A program made the translations under genes and the position numbers. A stretch of 64,000 nt of DNA from Salegentibacter sp. 24 (GTDB taxonomy: Bacteria > Bacteroidota > Bacteroidia > Flavobacteriales > Flavobacteriaceae), in contig NZ_SNWE01000008.1 of the NCBI RefSeq assembly GCF_004362395.1, forward strand, positions 62,001 to 126,000, given 5' to 3'. Shown here in pieces: positions 18,079-26,561 of this stretch (positions are counted from its first letter, which is position 1; each line of letters begins with the position of its first letter). Under the pieces are notes generated by a model that was not told where the DNA came from, made no database searches, and saw nothing but the letters and a program-made list of their open reading frames with translations.

Positions 18079-19152
18079 TTATGAAATTTCTTTGTTAGCC
18101 CCCCTCTGGTTAGGGTTTTTTAAATTAAAGTGCATAAATTTCAGCAGTTCTTTTGAAAAATATTCTGGTTTCAGATCTACATTATTTGTGGTCTTTTTAA
18201 ACACAATGGAGCTGTAATCTTCCAGATGAACCGACCTGTTATTTTTCCCATTTTCATAGATAGCCCAATAATTTTTTTTAATTTGAGGAGAATGTATAGA
18301 AAATGTTGGTTTGTTTAATGCCTTCATAATATTTGCTGCTCCACCTTCATTGCCAAAGTAAAGGTCACAGTTAGCACAATTCATAATAAACCCTTTCAAA
18401 GATTTTTCGTAAATATCAATGAAAATCCGGGATTGGGTTTTGGAATTACACTGATTATAAATGTCCTGCGCCTGAGTTTTCTGCCAGGGCAAATAATTGA
18501 AAAGAATTTGTCCGTTGGTTTTTTCTTTAATCAATGTATCCAACAAGGAGGCCATATAATTTTTTGGATAGGTTTTTATTGAGGAACTTCCTAAAACTCC
18601 ACACATAATCAAAGGTTGGTCGAAATCCACACCTTGTTTTACCAGTTTTTTTCTGAAACTCCCTTTTTCTTTAGAAGATATATACAGTTTAGGTTTTAGT
18701 TCCCTTGGAAAGTTTTTCCCAAATGCTTTTAAAAGCTGCATTCTGTTTTCAATGGCCAGTCCTGCTTTTGTCTCAGGAACATCCTTATAATTAAAAGTTC
18801 GGGTATAAAATGGTTGGGTATAATGTTTATGAAAACCAAGTCGGAGTGGGGCGCCGGAATATTTTGCAATTATCGCGGAACTAATTTTGGAATAAATGTC
18901 AATTACCGCTGAATAGGATTCCTTTCGAATAAGCTTTAAGAATTTCAGAAATTTAATTGCATCTTTTCCAATTTCGGAATCATATTCAATTATTTTATCT
19001 ATAAATGGATTGTGCTCGACTACCGGTTTTGTATGTGGATAAATCAGGTAATGTAATTCTGACTCGGGGTAATTTTTCCGAAGTGCTTCAAATAAGATTG
19101 AGGATGTAAGTACATCCCCAATCATTTTCTGCTGAATTACAAGTATTTTCAT
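18079..19152 (-). CDS. Glycosyltransferase family 9 (ADP-heptose:LPS heptosyltransferase-like)
   Basis: A 357-residue GT9 protein. The start is placed at 19152 (MKILVIQQKMIGDVLTSSIL), the family's N-terminal motif with the conserved Asp. GNEGGAANIMKALNKPTFSIH near residue 270 matches the GT9 donor-binding segment. GT9 enzymes add L-glycero-D-manno-heptose to the LPS inner core. It is the first gene of the four-gene glycosyltransferase operon, 44 bases downstream of dapD, so read-through from dapD is possible. Heptose as the true donor in this organism is an inference. Confidence 0.85.
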   Translation of the reverse strand: MKILVIQQKMIGDVLTSSILFEALRKNYPESELHYLIYPHTKPVVEHNPFIDKIIEYDSEIGKDAIKFLKFLKLIRKESYSAVIDIYSKISSAIIAKYSGAPLRLGFHKHYTQPFYTRTFNYKDVPETKAGLAIENRMQLLKAFGKNFPRELKPKLYISSKEKGSFRKKLVKQGVDFDQPLIMCGVLGSSSIKTYPKNYMASLLDTLIKEKTNGQILFNYLPWQKTQAQDIYNQCNSKTQSRIFIDIYEKSLKGFIMNCANCDLYFGNEGGAANIMKALNKPTFSIHSPQIKKNYWAIYENGKNNRSVHLEDYSSIVFKKTTNNVDLKPEYFSKELLKFMHFNLKNPNQRGANKEIS

Positions 19153-19196
19153 AGGTTCCGATCGGATTCCCAAAGAAATGGATTCAAGCTTATCTT

Positions 19197-20012
19197 CTAA
19201 ACCGCTACATTGTATTCTCTCAAAGCATCATTGAGGGAAGTCTTTTTGTTGGTAGATTCCTTTCGTTTTCCAATAATTAAGGCACAGGGTACATTATATG
19301 CTCCAGCAGGAAATTCTTTAGTATAACTCCCAGGAATTACCACCGATCTTGCCGGAACAATACCTTTCATTTCTTTAGGTTCATCCCCGGTAACATCGAT
19401 AATTTTGGTTGAAGCCGTAAGCACCACGTTGGCTCCTAAAACAGCTTCTTTTTCAACCCTAACTCCTTCAACCACTATACTTCTGGAGCCAAGAAACGCA
19501 TTATCTTCGATGATTACCGGAGAAGCTTGCAGAGGTTCTAAAACTCCACCTATTCCAACTCCACCACTCAGGTGTACGTTTTTCCCGATTTGAGCACAAC
19601 TTCCAACTGTGGCCCAGGTGTCTACCATTGTTCCTTCGTCTACATAGGCGCCAATGTTGACATAACTCGGCATCATAATTACCCCACTGGAAATGTACGC
19701 ACCATGTCTGGCAACAGCATTAGGAACCACGCGAATTCCTTTTTCTTTATAGCCTTTTTTCAGCGGAATTTTATCGTGGTATTCAAATATCCCCGCTTCT
19801 AAAGTTTCCATCTTTTGGATAGGGAAATAAAGCACTACCCCTTTTTTTACCCACTCATTTACCTGCCAGCCGTTTTCAGTGGGCTCCGCTGTTCTTAATT
19901 TCCCTGCATCTAATAAGGCAATAACCTCGCGGATGGCTTTTATGGTTTCTGTATCTTTTAGTAAATCCCGGTTTTCCCAGGCTTCATTAATCTTGGTTTC
20001 TAAATGATCCAT
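19197..20012 (-). CDS. dapD: 2,3,4,5-tetrahydropyridine-2,6-dicarboxylate N-succinyltransferase
   Basis: Cytosolic trimeric enzyme of the succinylase route to meso-diaminopimelate and lysine; it transfers succinyl from succinyl-CoA. The 271-residue length is standard. Left-handed beta-helix hexapeptides are visible from residue 105 (MMPSYVNIGAYVDEGTMVDT, then GKNVHLSGGVGIGGVLEP). DNAFLGSRSIVVEGVRV and the C-terminal CALIIGKRKEST are family-specific. Divergent from ruvX. It precedes the glycosyltransferase operon on the same strand. Confidence 0.96.
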   Translation of the reverse strand: MDHLETKINEAWENRDLLKDTETIKAIREVIALLDAGKLRTAEPTENGWQVNEWVKKGVVLYFPIQKMETLEAGIFEYHDKIPLKKGYKEKGIRVVPNAVARHGAYISSGVIMMPSYVNIGAYVDEGTMVDTWATVGSCAQIGKNVHLSGGVGIGGVLEPLQASPVIIEDNAFLGSRSIVVEGVRVEKEAVLGANVVLTASTKIIDVTGDEPKEMKGIVPARSVVIPGSYTKEFPAGAYNVPCALIIGKRKESTNKKTSLNDALREYNVAV

Positions 20013-20053
20013 TGTTTTCGATTTTTAGCAAATATAATAGCTTAAGGCTAATT

Positions 20054-20086
20054 TTTGGTGGTAAAGCAATATAAACCTTACCTTTG
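20054..20086 (+). promoter_or_regulatory. Bacteroidota-type promoter of ruvX
   Basis: TTTG at 20054-20057 and TACCTTTG at 20079-20086 with a 21-base spacer fit the known Bacteroidota consensus TTTG / TAnnTTTG. The predicted start of transcription is about 20091, ten bases before the ATG at 20101. Confidence 0.6.
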
Positions 20087-20100
20087 CGCAAATTTTGAAG

Positions 20101-20508
20101 ATGGCAAGAATAATGGCATTAGATTTTGGGACTAAACGCACCGGGATCGCGGTTAGCGATGAACTCAAAATGATCGCCTCGGGACTTACCACGGTTAATA
20201 CCGCTGAGCTTCTGGATTTTTTGGATACTTATTTCAAAGAGGAAAATGTAGAATTAGTATTGGTGGGAGAACCCAAACAAAAAGACGATTCAGCCTCAGG
20301 GAGTGAAGTCTATATTCAGGAATTTTTAAAGGTTTTTATCAAAAAATTTCCTGAGATGCCCTTTAAAAGAGTGGATGAGAGGTTCACTTCAAAAATGGCT
20401 TTTCAGTCTATGATTGATAGTGGGCTCAAAAAGAAAAAACGCAGGAATAAAGCACTTATTGACGAAATAAGCGCCACTATAATCCTGCAGACTTATTTGT
20501 ATGAATAA
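20101..20508 (+). CDS. ruvX: Holliday-junction-resolvase-like protein YqgF/RuvX
   Basis: A 135-residue RNase H-fold protein. It was first called a putative Holliday junction resolvase; E. coli YqgF acts in 16S rRNA 5'-end maturation. MALDFGTKRTGIAVSD at the N-terminus carries the first catalytic Asp, LVLVGEPKQKDDS and RVDERFTSKMA follow, and LIDEISATIILQTYL closes the domain with acidic residues. The ATG at 20101 is chosen over an in-frame TTG six bases upstream. The peptide deformylase gene follows after about 100 bases on the same strand. Confidence 0.92.
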   Translation: MARIMALDFGTKRTGIAVSDELKMIASGLTTVNTAELLDFLDTYFKEENVELVLVGEPKQKDDSASGSEVYIQEFLKVFIKKFPEMPFKRVDERFTSKMAFQSMIDSGLKKKKRRNKALIDEISATIILQTYLYE

Positions 20509-20610
20509 CTGATTTAAGCCCGAAGTAAATTCGGAATAATCTTTGAATCTATTTCAACTTAAGTAAAAAAGACTTTTTTAAAAGTCATTATAAAATATAC
20601 AATCAAAAGA

Positions 20611-21201
20611 ATGATTTTACCAATTGTAGCTTACGGAGATCCGGTCTTACGAAAAAAATGTAAAGAAATTCCGGAAGATTATCCAAAATTGGATGAGTTG
20701 ATAGAAAATATGTGGGAAACCATGTATAACGCCTTTGGAGTGGGTTTAGCAGCACCACAAGTTGGCCGCCCTATTCGTTTATTCCTTGTAGATTCCAGTC
20801 CGTTTGCAGAGGACGAAGAATTAGAGCTACAGGAAAGGGAAGAGCTTAAAAAGTTGAAAAAAGTTTTTATAAACCCAAAAATTGTCGAGGAGGAAGGAGA
20901 GCAATGGGCTTTCAACGAAGGCTGTCTGAGTATTCCGGAAGTAAGAGAGGATGTATTTAGAAAACCACAAATAGTGATCGAATACCAGGATGAGAATTTT
21001 GAATTCCATCGAGATACCTTTAGAGGTTTGTCTGCCAGGGTAATTCAGCATGAATATGACCATATTGAAGGAATTTTGTTTACAGATAAACTTTCCAGCT
21101 TAAAAAAGCGTTTGCTTAAAGGAAAACTTGCCAATATATCAAAGGGGAAAATAAAGATGGAATATAAAATGCGTTTTCCTGAAATGAAGAAAGGGCGTTA
21201 A
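20611..21201 (+). CDS. def: Peptide deformylase
   Basis: Removes the N-formyl group from nascent proteins. All three metalloprotease motifs are intact: GVGLAAPQVG from Gly43, EGCLSIPE with metal-ligand Cys105, and HEYDH with His147, Glu148 and His151. The 196-residue length fits the Bacteroidota type, with a charged insert (EDEELELQEREELKKLKK) between the first two motifs. It lies between ruvX and the DUF5606 gene on one strand. Confidence 0.97.
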   Translation: MILPIVAYGDPVLRKKCKEIPEDYPKLDELIENMWETMYNAFGVGLAAPQVGRPIRLFLVDSSPFAEDEELELQEREELKKLKKVFINPKIVEEEGEQWAFNEGCLSIPEVREDVFRKPQIVIEYQDENFEFHRDTFRGLSARVIQHEYDHIEGILFTDKLSSLKKRLLKGKLANISKGKIKMEYKMRFPEMKKGR

Positions 21202-21293
21202 TCACTTTGATAATTAGTTCTGGCAACTGATATTTGCCAGCCAAAAATTAACGGGCTCGGTTTATGGGCTAAGAATTAAAACTATTTTATAAT

Positions 21294-21317
21294 CTCGGGG
21301 GATGCCTCGGGGGGATT
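21294..21317 (+). repeat. G-rich tandem element before the DUF5606 gene
   Basis: CTCGGGGGAT and CTCGGGGGGAT stand in tandem, separated by GC, 12 bases before the ATG at 21329. G runs of this length are rare in this AT-rich sequence. The core GGGATGCCTCG also occurs at 63322-63332, suggesting a dispersed element. It may influence translation of the downstream gene. Confidence 0.45.
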
Positions 21318-21328
21318 AAAAAATTACT

Positions 21329-21766
21329 ATGGGATTAGATAAAATATTAGCGATTTCGGGGAAGCCCGGTTTATACGAATTAACCGCACAAAGCCGCGGC
21401 GGATTTATTGTAAAATCAATTCCCGAGGGAAAAAAAATGGCCGTGAACATCCGGAATAATGTTAGTTTATTAAGTGAAATTGCAATCTATACATATACAG
21501 AAGAAGTTCCACTGGCTGAAATCTTTGAAAAGATTAAAGAAAAGGAAGATGGGGGAGAAGCCATAAGTCACAAAGCTTCTAAAGCTGAATTAGAAAATTA
21601 TTTTGCGGAAATTTTACCCGATTACGATGTAGACAGGGTTTATGCCAGTGATATGAAAAAAATATTTCAGTGGTATAATCTATTAGTTAAAAACGGCATT
21701 ACAGATTTTGCTACCACCGAGGAAGAAAAACAAGCCGATAAAAATAATGACGGCCAAGAGGAGTAA
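21329..21766 (+). CDS. DUF5606 family protein
   Basis: A 145-residue protein typical of Bacteroidota (DUF5606). It starts MGLDKILAISGKPGLYELTAQSRGG and continues GFIVKSIPEGKKMAVNIRNNVSLLSEIAIYT, all family features. The fold of the N-terminal half looks like a small beta-barrel; the C-terminal 25 residues are charged and probably disordered. No transmembrane segment. The conserved place downstream of def suggests a basic cell function, but the role is unknown. Confidence 0.85.
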   Translation: MGLDKILAISGKPGLYELTAQSRGGFIVKSIPEGKKMAVNIRNNVSLLSEIAIYTYTEEVPLAEIFEKIKEKEDGGEAISHKASKAELENYFAEILPDYDVDRVYASDMKKIFQWYNLLVKNGITDFATTEEEKQADKNNDGQEE

Positions 21767-21829
21767 GGAAAAATTTTTGCAGTTACGAGTTCGATAATCA
21801 GTTTTCGACAGTAACATTCTAAAATTACC

Positions 21830-21862
21830 CGTCTCACAGCTTTCAACTTGAGCTGTGAGACG
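21830..21862. terminator. Strong bidirectional hairpin
   Basis: CGTCTCACAGCT and AGCTGTGAGACG form a perfect 12-base-pair stem with a 9-base loop between two convergent genes. The plus side continues TATTGTTTTAA, so the T tract is interrupted. It very likely ends both the DUF5606 transcript and the opposing DUF5686 transcript. Confidence 0.75.
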
Positions 21863-21869
21863 TATTGTT

Positions 21870-24353
21870 TTAATCAAGTATACCTAAAAATTTCAATCCA
21901 AAAACAAACGCTCCTTCGCGATGTCCATCCCGATTTGCAATTACATAGTCTAAACGCAATAGCCTATATTTTCCAAAGCCAAGATTATCAATTCCAACCG
22001 AATATTCAGAATAGGGTTTGTTGTGCTGCGTATATAAGCCGTGGGCTCCAACGACCAGGTTGTAATTAAGCTGGTTTATAAATGGTATTTTCCCTAATAT
22101 CCAGCCTTTGAAATCGTGTTCAATATGGGCTTCAGCGTAAGTCTTGTTGGTACTCAAAGCGTAATAAGGCAACAGGTTAAATCTGGATAGGTTACTAAAA
22201 CCATCATATACACGGGTTTGATTTCCTATAAAATGCCTGAAATCAATATAGGCCATATTCTGGGCATTTAAAAAAGCGCCCCCGTTTAAATTGTAGCCAA
22301 ATTCCCCTTTATTTGCCATATTGAAGGTTTGTGTTATAGAAGCTTTAAATTGATCGAAATTGTATGCCTCTATGCTAGCCCCGAAACCTTTTTCATAGCC
22401 TAAATATAATGTAGGATATTTTTCATTGTTAATATTGATTTTTCTATTTGGGTAACTCATATATTTCTGTCCAAATCTTATACGCGTATTTAGCCTTAGT
22501 TTAAAAATATCGTGTTTATTGAAAGGCACTGATCCAAAATTATCTGGTTGCAGGGGGTTATTAGAAGTATATTGAACGTCCTCATTATCAATTATCACCT
22601 GGTCTGTATGGTTAATTAAAGGATCCCGGTTTTCGTAACTAAATTCTCCAGAAAAATAAAGCCCGTTTAGCATCTCCTGTTGATAAGAGAGCTCAGCAAA
22701 AGTGCGTTGGTAGAGCTTTAGGTAATTTCTCTCAAAAAATATCGTGCTTATATCGTTGAGCCTTTCGGAAATTGGTTTGCGCTTGTTAATCTGGGTGGTT
22801 TCCATGCCGCCGGAGATACTTAAGACCGGCCGGCTGGAATCATTAAATTCTTTCTGAAATCCTCCCGAGACCCTAACACGCTCCTCACTAAAACCATAAT
22901 TAAGCCTGGCATACAATCGCCAGAACTCCCCTGAATTTTCATCTGATTCATTTTGTCTGTAAGAAATTGTAGTAGAGGAATTCCATCCCTGAACCGTGTT
23001 AAAATGGGTTCCCATTAATGGGGAACTGATGTTAAAATACCTGTTTTTATGTGAATTTTGCCAGGAATAGCCAAAAACGGGGCTAGTGAGACTGAATTTA
23101 TTTCGTACCCTGTCTATAGAATCTAAATAGGGCCTGGAACTGCGAATAGTTTGAATGCTATCCTTTTTTACATAATCATTAATTTCCTCCTTAGTTAAAG
23201 GCACAGGGCGTAACTTTTTCCAGTATGTGGAATCTTTTTTATTTGCAGCCTCTGCAAAGCTCATAATTTCATTTCCGAAGCTATTTTTATCGAATTCAGG
23301 CTTAAAATTATAATTGCTGTAAACCGCAGTAAACCTGCCATCACCTGAAATGCCGAACATTGCAAATCTAAAATCAACAGTTTGAGAGAGCTGAACATAA
23401 AACCCATTTTCTTCAGAAAAGCGGTAATTTTGTTTAAAATCCAAAGTTTCAATTGGCGGTACCTGAATCGCCTGACCAGTGGTTTGTAGTTCTACTCCAA
23501 AGATTTGCCAAAGGTCTTCCACAATATAGATATAGCCTGAAAAAACGCGATCTTTTTCCCGTTTTGGGATCACTTTTATTTTATTGATGAGATTTCCATT
23601 TTCATCGTAAAAAACCCCATCCAGTTCGTAATGGTAATAATTAAAAGCATATTCAGCAATTGGAGAAACCATTTCACTGTTAATTTCAACGGTGTTCTCG
23701 TAGAAGGAAAAATAAGATTCCTGGGCTGAATTCAAACTAAAACCATTGTCGTTACCACTGACTTTGGAGGCGATAATCTTTTCTTTGAAATCATCAGGGC
23801 GTCTATAGGATATTTCGGAAATAGTCTCACTAAGGTAAACGATACCACTTCGAGTGGAATCCAGTCCGCCGCCAAGATCGCCAATCTCCTGCCCAAGTAT
23901 TTTTTCTGGGGCATTTTCGATCCGCCATAATCCGCGGGAATAATAATCAGCGGTGTAGGCCTTGAGCTTTTGAGCATTTCGTTTTCTATTGGCAATGGCT
24001 TTTTTAATAATCGCATTTGCCCGGTTTTCTCCTGTAAGATTTACTGCAGCTAAACTAGTGGTTTCCGGTTTCAAACTTATGTCTAACTGGTAAGGAAATT
24101 CTTTTACGGAAATAGTTTTTTTCTGGGTTTGGTAACCCAGAAATTGAAAAACTAAATTGTATACTCCTGGATTATTTATTTTTAATTCATAAATCCCGTT
24201 TTCGTTAGAAGTGGTTCCAAACCTTCCATCTTCTGTATAAATATTTACATAAGGAAGTGTTTTGTTTTCCGAATCAGTAACAGTTCCGGTAATTTGTGCA
24301 GTTAAATTAATCGATGAAAAAATGAGAAAAAGGATAAAAAGTTTTTGATGCAT
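21870..24353 (-). CDS. Outer-membrane protein: carboxypeptidase-regulatory-like domain plus DUF5686
   Basis: An 827-residue exported protein. The signal peptide ends NLTA with Gln as the likely mature residue 1. Residues 20-105 are a CarboxypepD-regulatory-like Ig fold (GTVTDSENKTLPYVNIYTEDG). The rest matches DUF5686, with the NAIIKKAIANRKRNAQ motif near residue 110 and a C-terminal region rich in alternating aromatic strands that ends in FVFGLKFLGILD, so a beta-barrel is likely. Such proteins are common in Bacteroidota outer membranes; the function is not known. Confidence 0.85.
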   Translation of the reverse strand: MHQKLFILFLIFSSINLTAQITGTVTDSENKTLPYVNIYTEDGRFGTTSNENGIYELKINNPGVYNLVFQFLGYQTQKKTISVKEFPYQLDISLKPETTSLAAVNLTGENRANAIIKKAIANRKRNAQKLKAYTADYYSRGLWRIENAPEKILGQEIGDLGGGLDSTRSGIVYLSETISEISYRRPDDFKEKIIASKVSGNDNGFSLNSAQESYFSFYENTVEINSEMVSPIAEYAFNYYHYELDGVFYDENGNLINKIKVIPKREKDRVFSGYIYIVEDLWQIFGVELQTTGQAIQVPPIETLDFKQNYRFSEENGFYVQLSQTVDFRFAMFGISGDGRFTAVYSNYNFKPEFDKNSFGNEIMSFAEAANKKDSTYWKKLRPVPLTKEEINDYVKKDSIQTIRSSRPYLDSIDRVRNKFSLTSPVFGYSWQNSHKNRYFNISSPLMGTHFNTVQGWNSSTTISYRQNESDENSGEFWRLYARLNYGFSEERVRVSGGFQKEFNDSSRPVLSISGGMETTQINKRKPISERLNDISTIFFERNYLKLYQRTFAELSYQQEMLNGLYFSGEFSYENRDPLINHTDQVIIDNEDVQYTSNNPLQPDNFGSVPFNKHDIFKLRLNTRIRFGQKYMSYPNRKININNEKYPTLYLGYEKGFGASIEAYNFDQFKASITQTFNMANKGEFGYNLNGGAFLNAQNMAYIDFRHFIGNQTRVYDGFSNLSRFNLLPYYALSTNKTYAEAHIEHDFKGWILGKIPFINQLNYNLVVGAHGLYTQHNKPYSEYSVGIDNLGFGKYRLLRLDYVIANRDGHREGAFVFGLKFLGILD

Positions 24354-24432
24354 GATGATGAATTTAAGAAGTTTCCAAAATAGACAAAAAAATAAAGGTA
24401 ATGGCTTTAAGAAAGGAAGAACCTATTGATGA

Positions 24433-25599
24433 TTACTTCCGAAATAATCCCCATAACCCCAAAGCTGGTCCAATGGCCAGTAAACTCAGGCTATAAACCG
24501 GTTGTAATTGATGCAAATAAGTAGTCAATTGAATACTTCCAATAGTAATAGCAAAACCTATGGAATTTACTATGGTAAGTGCCGTGCCTTTAATTTTCGG
24601 GGGTGCATTTATGGCAACCAGTGTTGAAAACAATGGTGAATCTGCAACGACCATAATTCCCCAGAAACTCATAAATGCAAGGAATACCGCGGTCGAATCC
24701 TGTAGAAAGATAAAAGGAAAAATCATACAACAAACACCTGATAGCAATAAAGCTGTCGCAGCGGTTTTTTTTACCCCTGCAATTTCAGAGATATAACCGC
24801 CCATAATACAGGAAAGACCACCGATCCCTATAATAAGGAATGACCAAAATGGAACAGTAAAATTGCTTTGAGGTAAAGAAAATTTATAAGCAGCTAGGAT
24901 CAGGGGAACAAAAGCCCAGAAAGTGTACAACTCCCACATATGGCCAAAATACCCAAAGGCTGCGCTACGAAGACTTTTATTTTTAAAAACGCTAAAAACA
25001 GCAATGCTTTTAAACTTTGTTTTTGCTTGTCTAAAAGGCCCATCGGGAATAAATATAAAAATTAAAAGCCCGCCCATACATGCAAAGATGGACGTTGCGA
25101 TGATCACAAAGCGCCAGGGCAGGTCTTCTGTCCCGGTTAAAGTTTTTAATAAATGGGGAAATGCAGTGCCTAACACCAGGGCGCCTACCAAAAAGCCCAG
25201 TGATTTTCCTAGGCCTTTGTCATAATAATCCGCAGCGATCTTCATGCCTACCGGGTAAATTCCGGCCAGGGAAAATCCGGTAAGAAAACGTAGCAGGAGT
25301 AAGGTATTTAAGTCGTTGTTTCCGAGAATAATTCCCAGATTACAAATCGCCCCAAAAATAGCAGATATAAAAAAGAGTTTGGATGGGGAAATTCTATCAG
25401 CGAGACTTAAAAAAGCAAAGATTAGGGTACCTGAAATAAATCCGAACTGAACAGCCGAGGTTAAATGCGCAATGGCTTTATCATTCAAATCAAAGTTAAG
25501 GATTAATTCTGGCATTACGGCATTCCCGGCAAACCAAAGGGAGGTGCAGCAAAATTGGGAAAAAACTATTAAAGGTAAAATCTGTTTTGCCGGCTGCAT
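24433..25599 (-). CDS. Major facilitator superfamily transporter
   Basis: A 388-residue membrane protein with about 12 hydrophobic helices in two halves and a charged middle loop near residues 185-205. The loop between helices 2 and 3 reads LADRISPSKLFFIS, a form of the MFS motif A, and RFLTGFSLAGIYPVGMKIAADYY near residue 104 resembles metabolite transporters of the family. It starts 7 bases after smpB on the same strand, so they probably share a transcript. Substrate unknown. Confidence 0.85.
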   Translation of the reverse strand: MQPAKQILPLIVFSQFCCTSLWFAGNAVMPELILNFDLNDKAIAHLTSAVQFGFISGTLIFAFLSLADRISPSKLFFISAIFGAICNLGIILGNNDLNTLLLLRFLTGFSLAGIYPVGMKIAADYYDKGLGKSLGFLVGALVLGTAFPHLLKTLTGTEDLPWRFVIIATSIFACMGGLLIFIFIPDGPFRQAKTKFKSIAVFSVFKNKSLRSAAFGYFGHMWELYTFWAFVPLILAAYKFSLPQSNFTVPFWSFLIIGIGGLSCIMGGYISEIAGVKKTAATALLLSGVCCMIFPFIFLQDSTAVFLAFMSFWGIMVVADSPLFSTLVAINAPPKIKGTALTIVNSIGFAITIGSIQLTTYLHQLQPVYSLSLLAIGPALGLWGLFRK

Positions 25600-25606
25600 C
25601 CAGGAA

Positions 25607-26071
25607 CTATTTGTATTCTTTTTTGATCCTGTCTAATTTTCTTTTGCTCTCGCGATCTTTAATAGTATCCCGTTTATCGTAGAGTTTTTTACCCTTTGCA
25701 AGTGAAATTTGCATTTTTGCCAGTCCGCGGTCATTGATAAAAAGGCGTAAGGGGATAATTGTAAGCCCCGAATTCTTTACCTCTTTCTCCAGTTTACGCA
25801 ATTCACGGCGCTGAAGTAAAAGTTTACGTTCACTTTTTGGATTATGATTGAAATGAGTAGCGTGTGAATATTCTTCAACGTGCATGTTGATCACAAATAA
25901 TTCGTGATTCTGGAATTCACAAAAACTCTCGGCTATAGAAGCTTTTCCTTGCCTTATCGCTTTTATTTCGGTACCGGCCAGTTTAATTCCAGCCACGTAC
26001 TTATCTAGGATTTCATATTCAAACCGAGCCTTTCGATTCTTTATATTTATAGTATTACTGGTCTTTTTCAT
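25607..26071 (-). CDS. smpB: SsrA-binding protein SmpB
   Basis: Binds tmRNA and brings it to stalled ribosomes for trans-translation. The 154-residue protein starts at the ATG at 26071 (MKKTSNTINIKNRKARFEYE); a TTG three codons upstream is less likely. LAGTEIKAIRQGKASIAESFCEF and MHVEEYSHATHFNHNPKSERKLLL are family motifs. The basic C-terminal tail (YDKRDTIKDRESKRKLDRIKKEYK) is the part that enters the decoding path. No tmRNA gene is visible in the window. Confidence 0.97.
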   Translation of the reverse strand: MKKTSNTINIKNRKARFEYEILDKYVAGIKLAGTEIKAIRQGKASIAESFCEFQNHELFVINMHVEEYSHATHFNHNPKSERKLLLQRRELRKLEKEVKNSGLTIIPLRLFINDRGLAKMQISLAKGKKLYDKRDTIKDRESKRKLDRIKKEYK

Positions 26072-26080
26072 AAGAAACAA

Positions 26081-26507
26081 AAATAGGAAGCTTTATAGAG
26101 ATTTCCTTTGTATTTACAGAATTCGTAACAATTTAGCGGTTATTTTTTTAGTAATTCTTATTTATTCCCGGGAAAAGCCTTGGTCCATTTCTTCATCCTC
26201 TCCATTTTTATCCATTCCCAGCAGGCTTTCAACCAAAAAAGTCCTTAGAAATTAGAAGAGCCATTTTCATCTAAATCATTTGATTTTCAGAAAAGGTAAT
26301 AGTATTGTTTTTTAGAGGTTCTAAAGTGACTTTCCAGGTGCGGAGTGCTCAATTGTTTTGTGACTTACCCTGGTGTTGACTATCGTATCCGTGTACGTAA
26401 ATCTTAAAAAGTATAGCGGTCAAATTTGTATTTTCCTGGTCGAATTTTATTTTGATTGCCCTATGCTAAAATAGGATCGATTAAAAATGTCAAGAGTTTT
26501 GTGGGTA
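26081..26507. other. Intergenic stretch between smpB and the DUF6503 lipoprotein gene
   Basis: No convincing gene. The minus strand holds a 28-codon open stretch (26162-26248) with protein-like acidic residues (MDKNGEDEEMDQ) ending at TAA, but it has no supported start and is bounded by a stop, so at best it is a gene remnant. The smpB promoter should lie near the left end and the promoter of the next gene begins at 26508. Confidence 0.4.
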
Positions 26508-26536
26508 TTGCTTATTTAGGTTTTTAACTACCTTTG
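26508..26536 (+). promoter_or_regulatory. Bacteroidota-type promoter of the DUF6503 gene
   Basis: TTG at 26508-26510 and TACCTTTG at 26529-26536 are separated by 18 bases and match the TTG / TAnnTTTG consensus. The predicted start of transcription is near 26541, about 20 bases before the ATG at 26562. Confidence 0.6.
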
Positions 26537-26561
26537 CAATCTTTTAATATTGATTATTTAG

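Noticed and set aside
24923-25225. Plus-strand open frame of 100 codons inside the MFS transporter gene
   Set aside because: Shadow of the transporter's codons on the opposite strand; no recognisable domain.
26162-26248. 28-codon acidic frame on the minus strand upstream of smpB
   Set aside because: Too short, no supported start, and a stop lies just before it. Could be a gene remnant but there is no proof.
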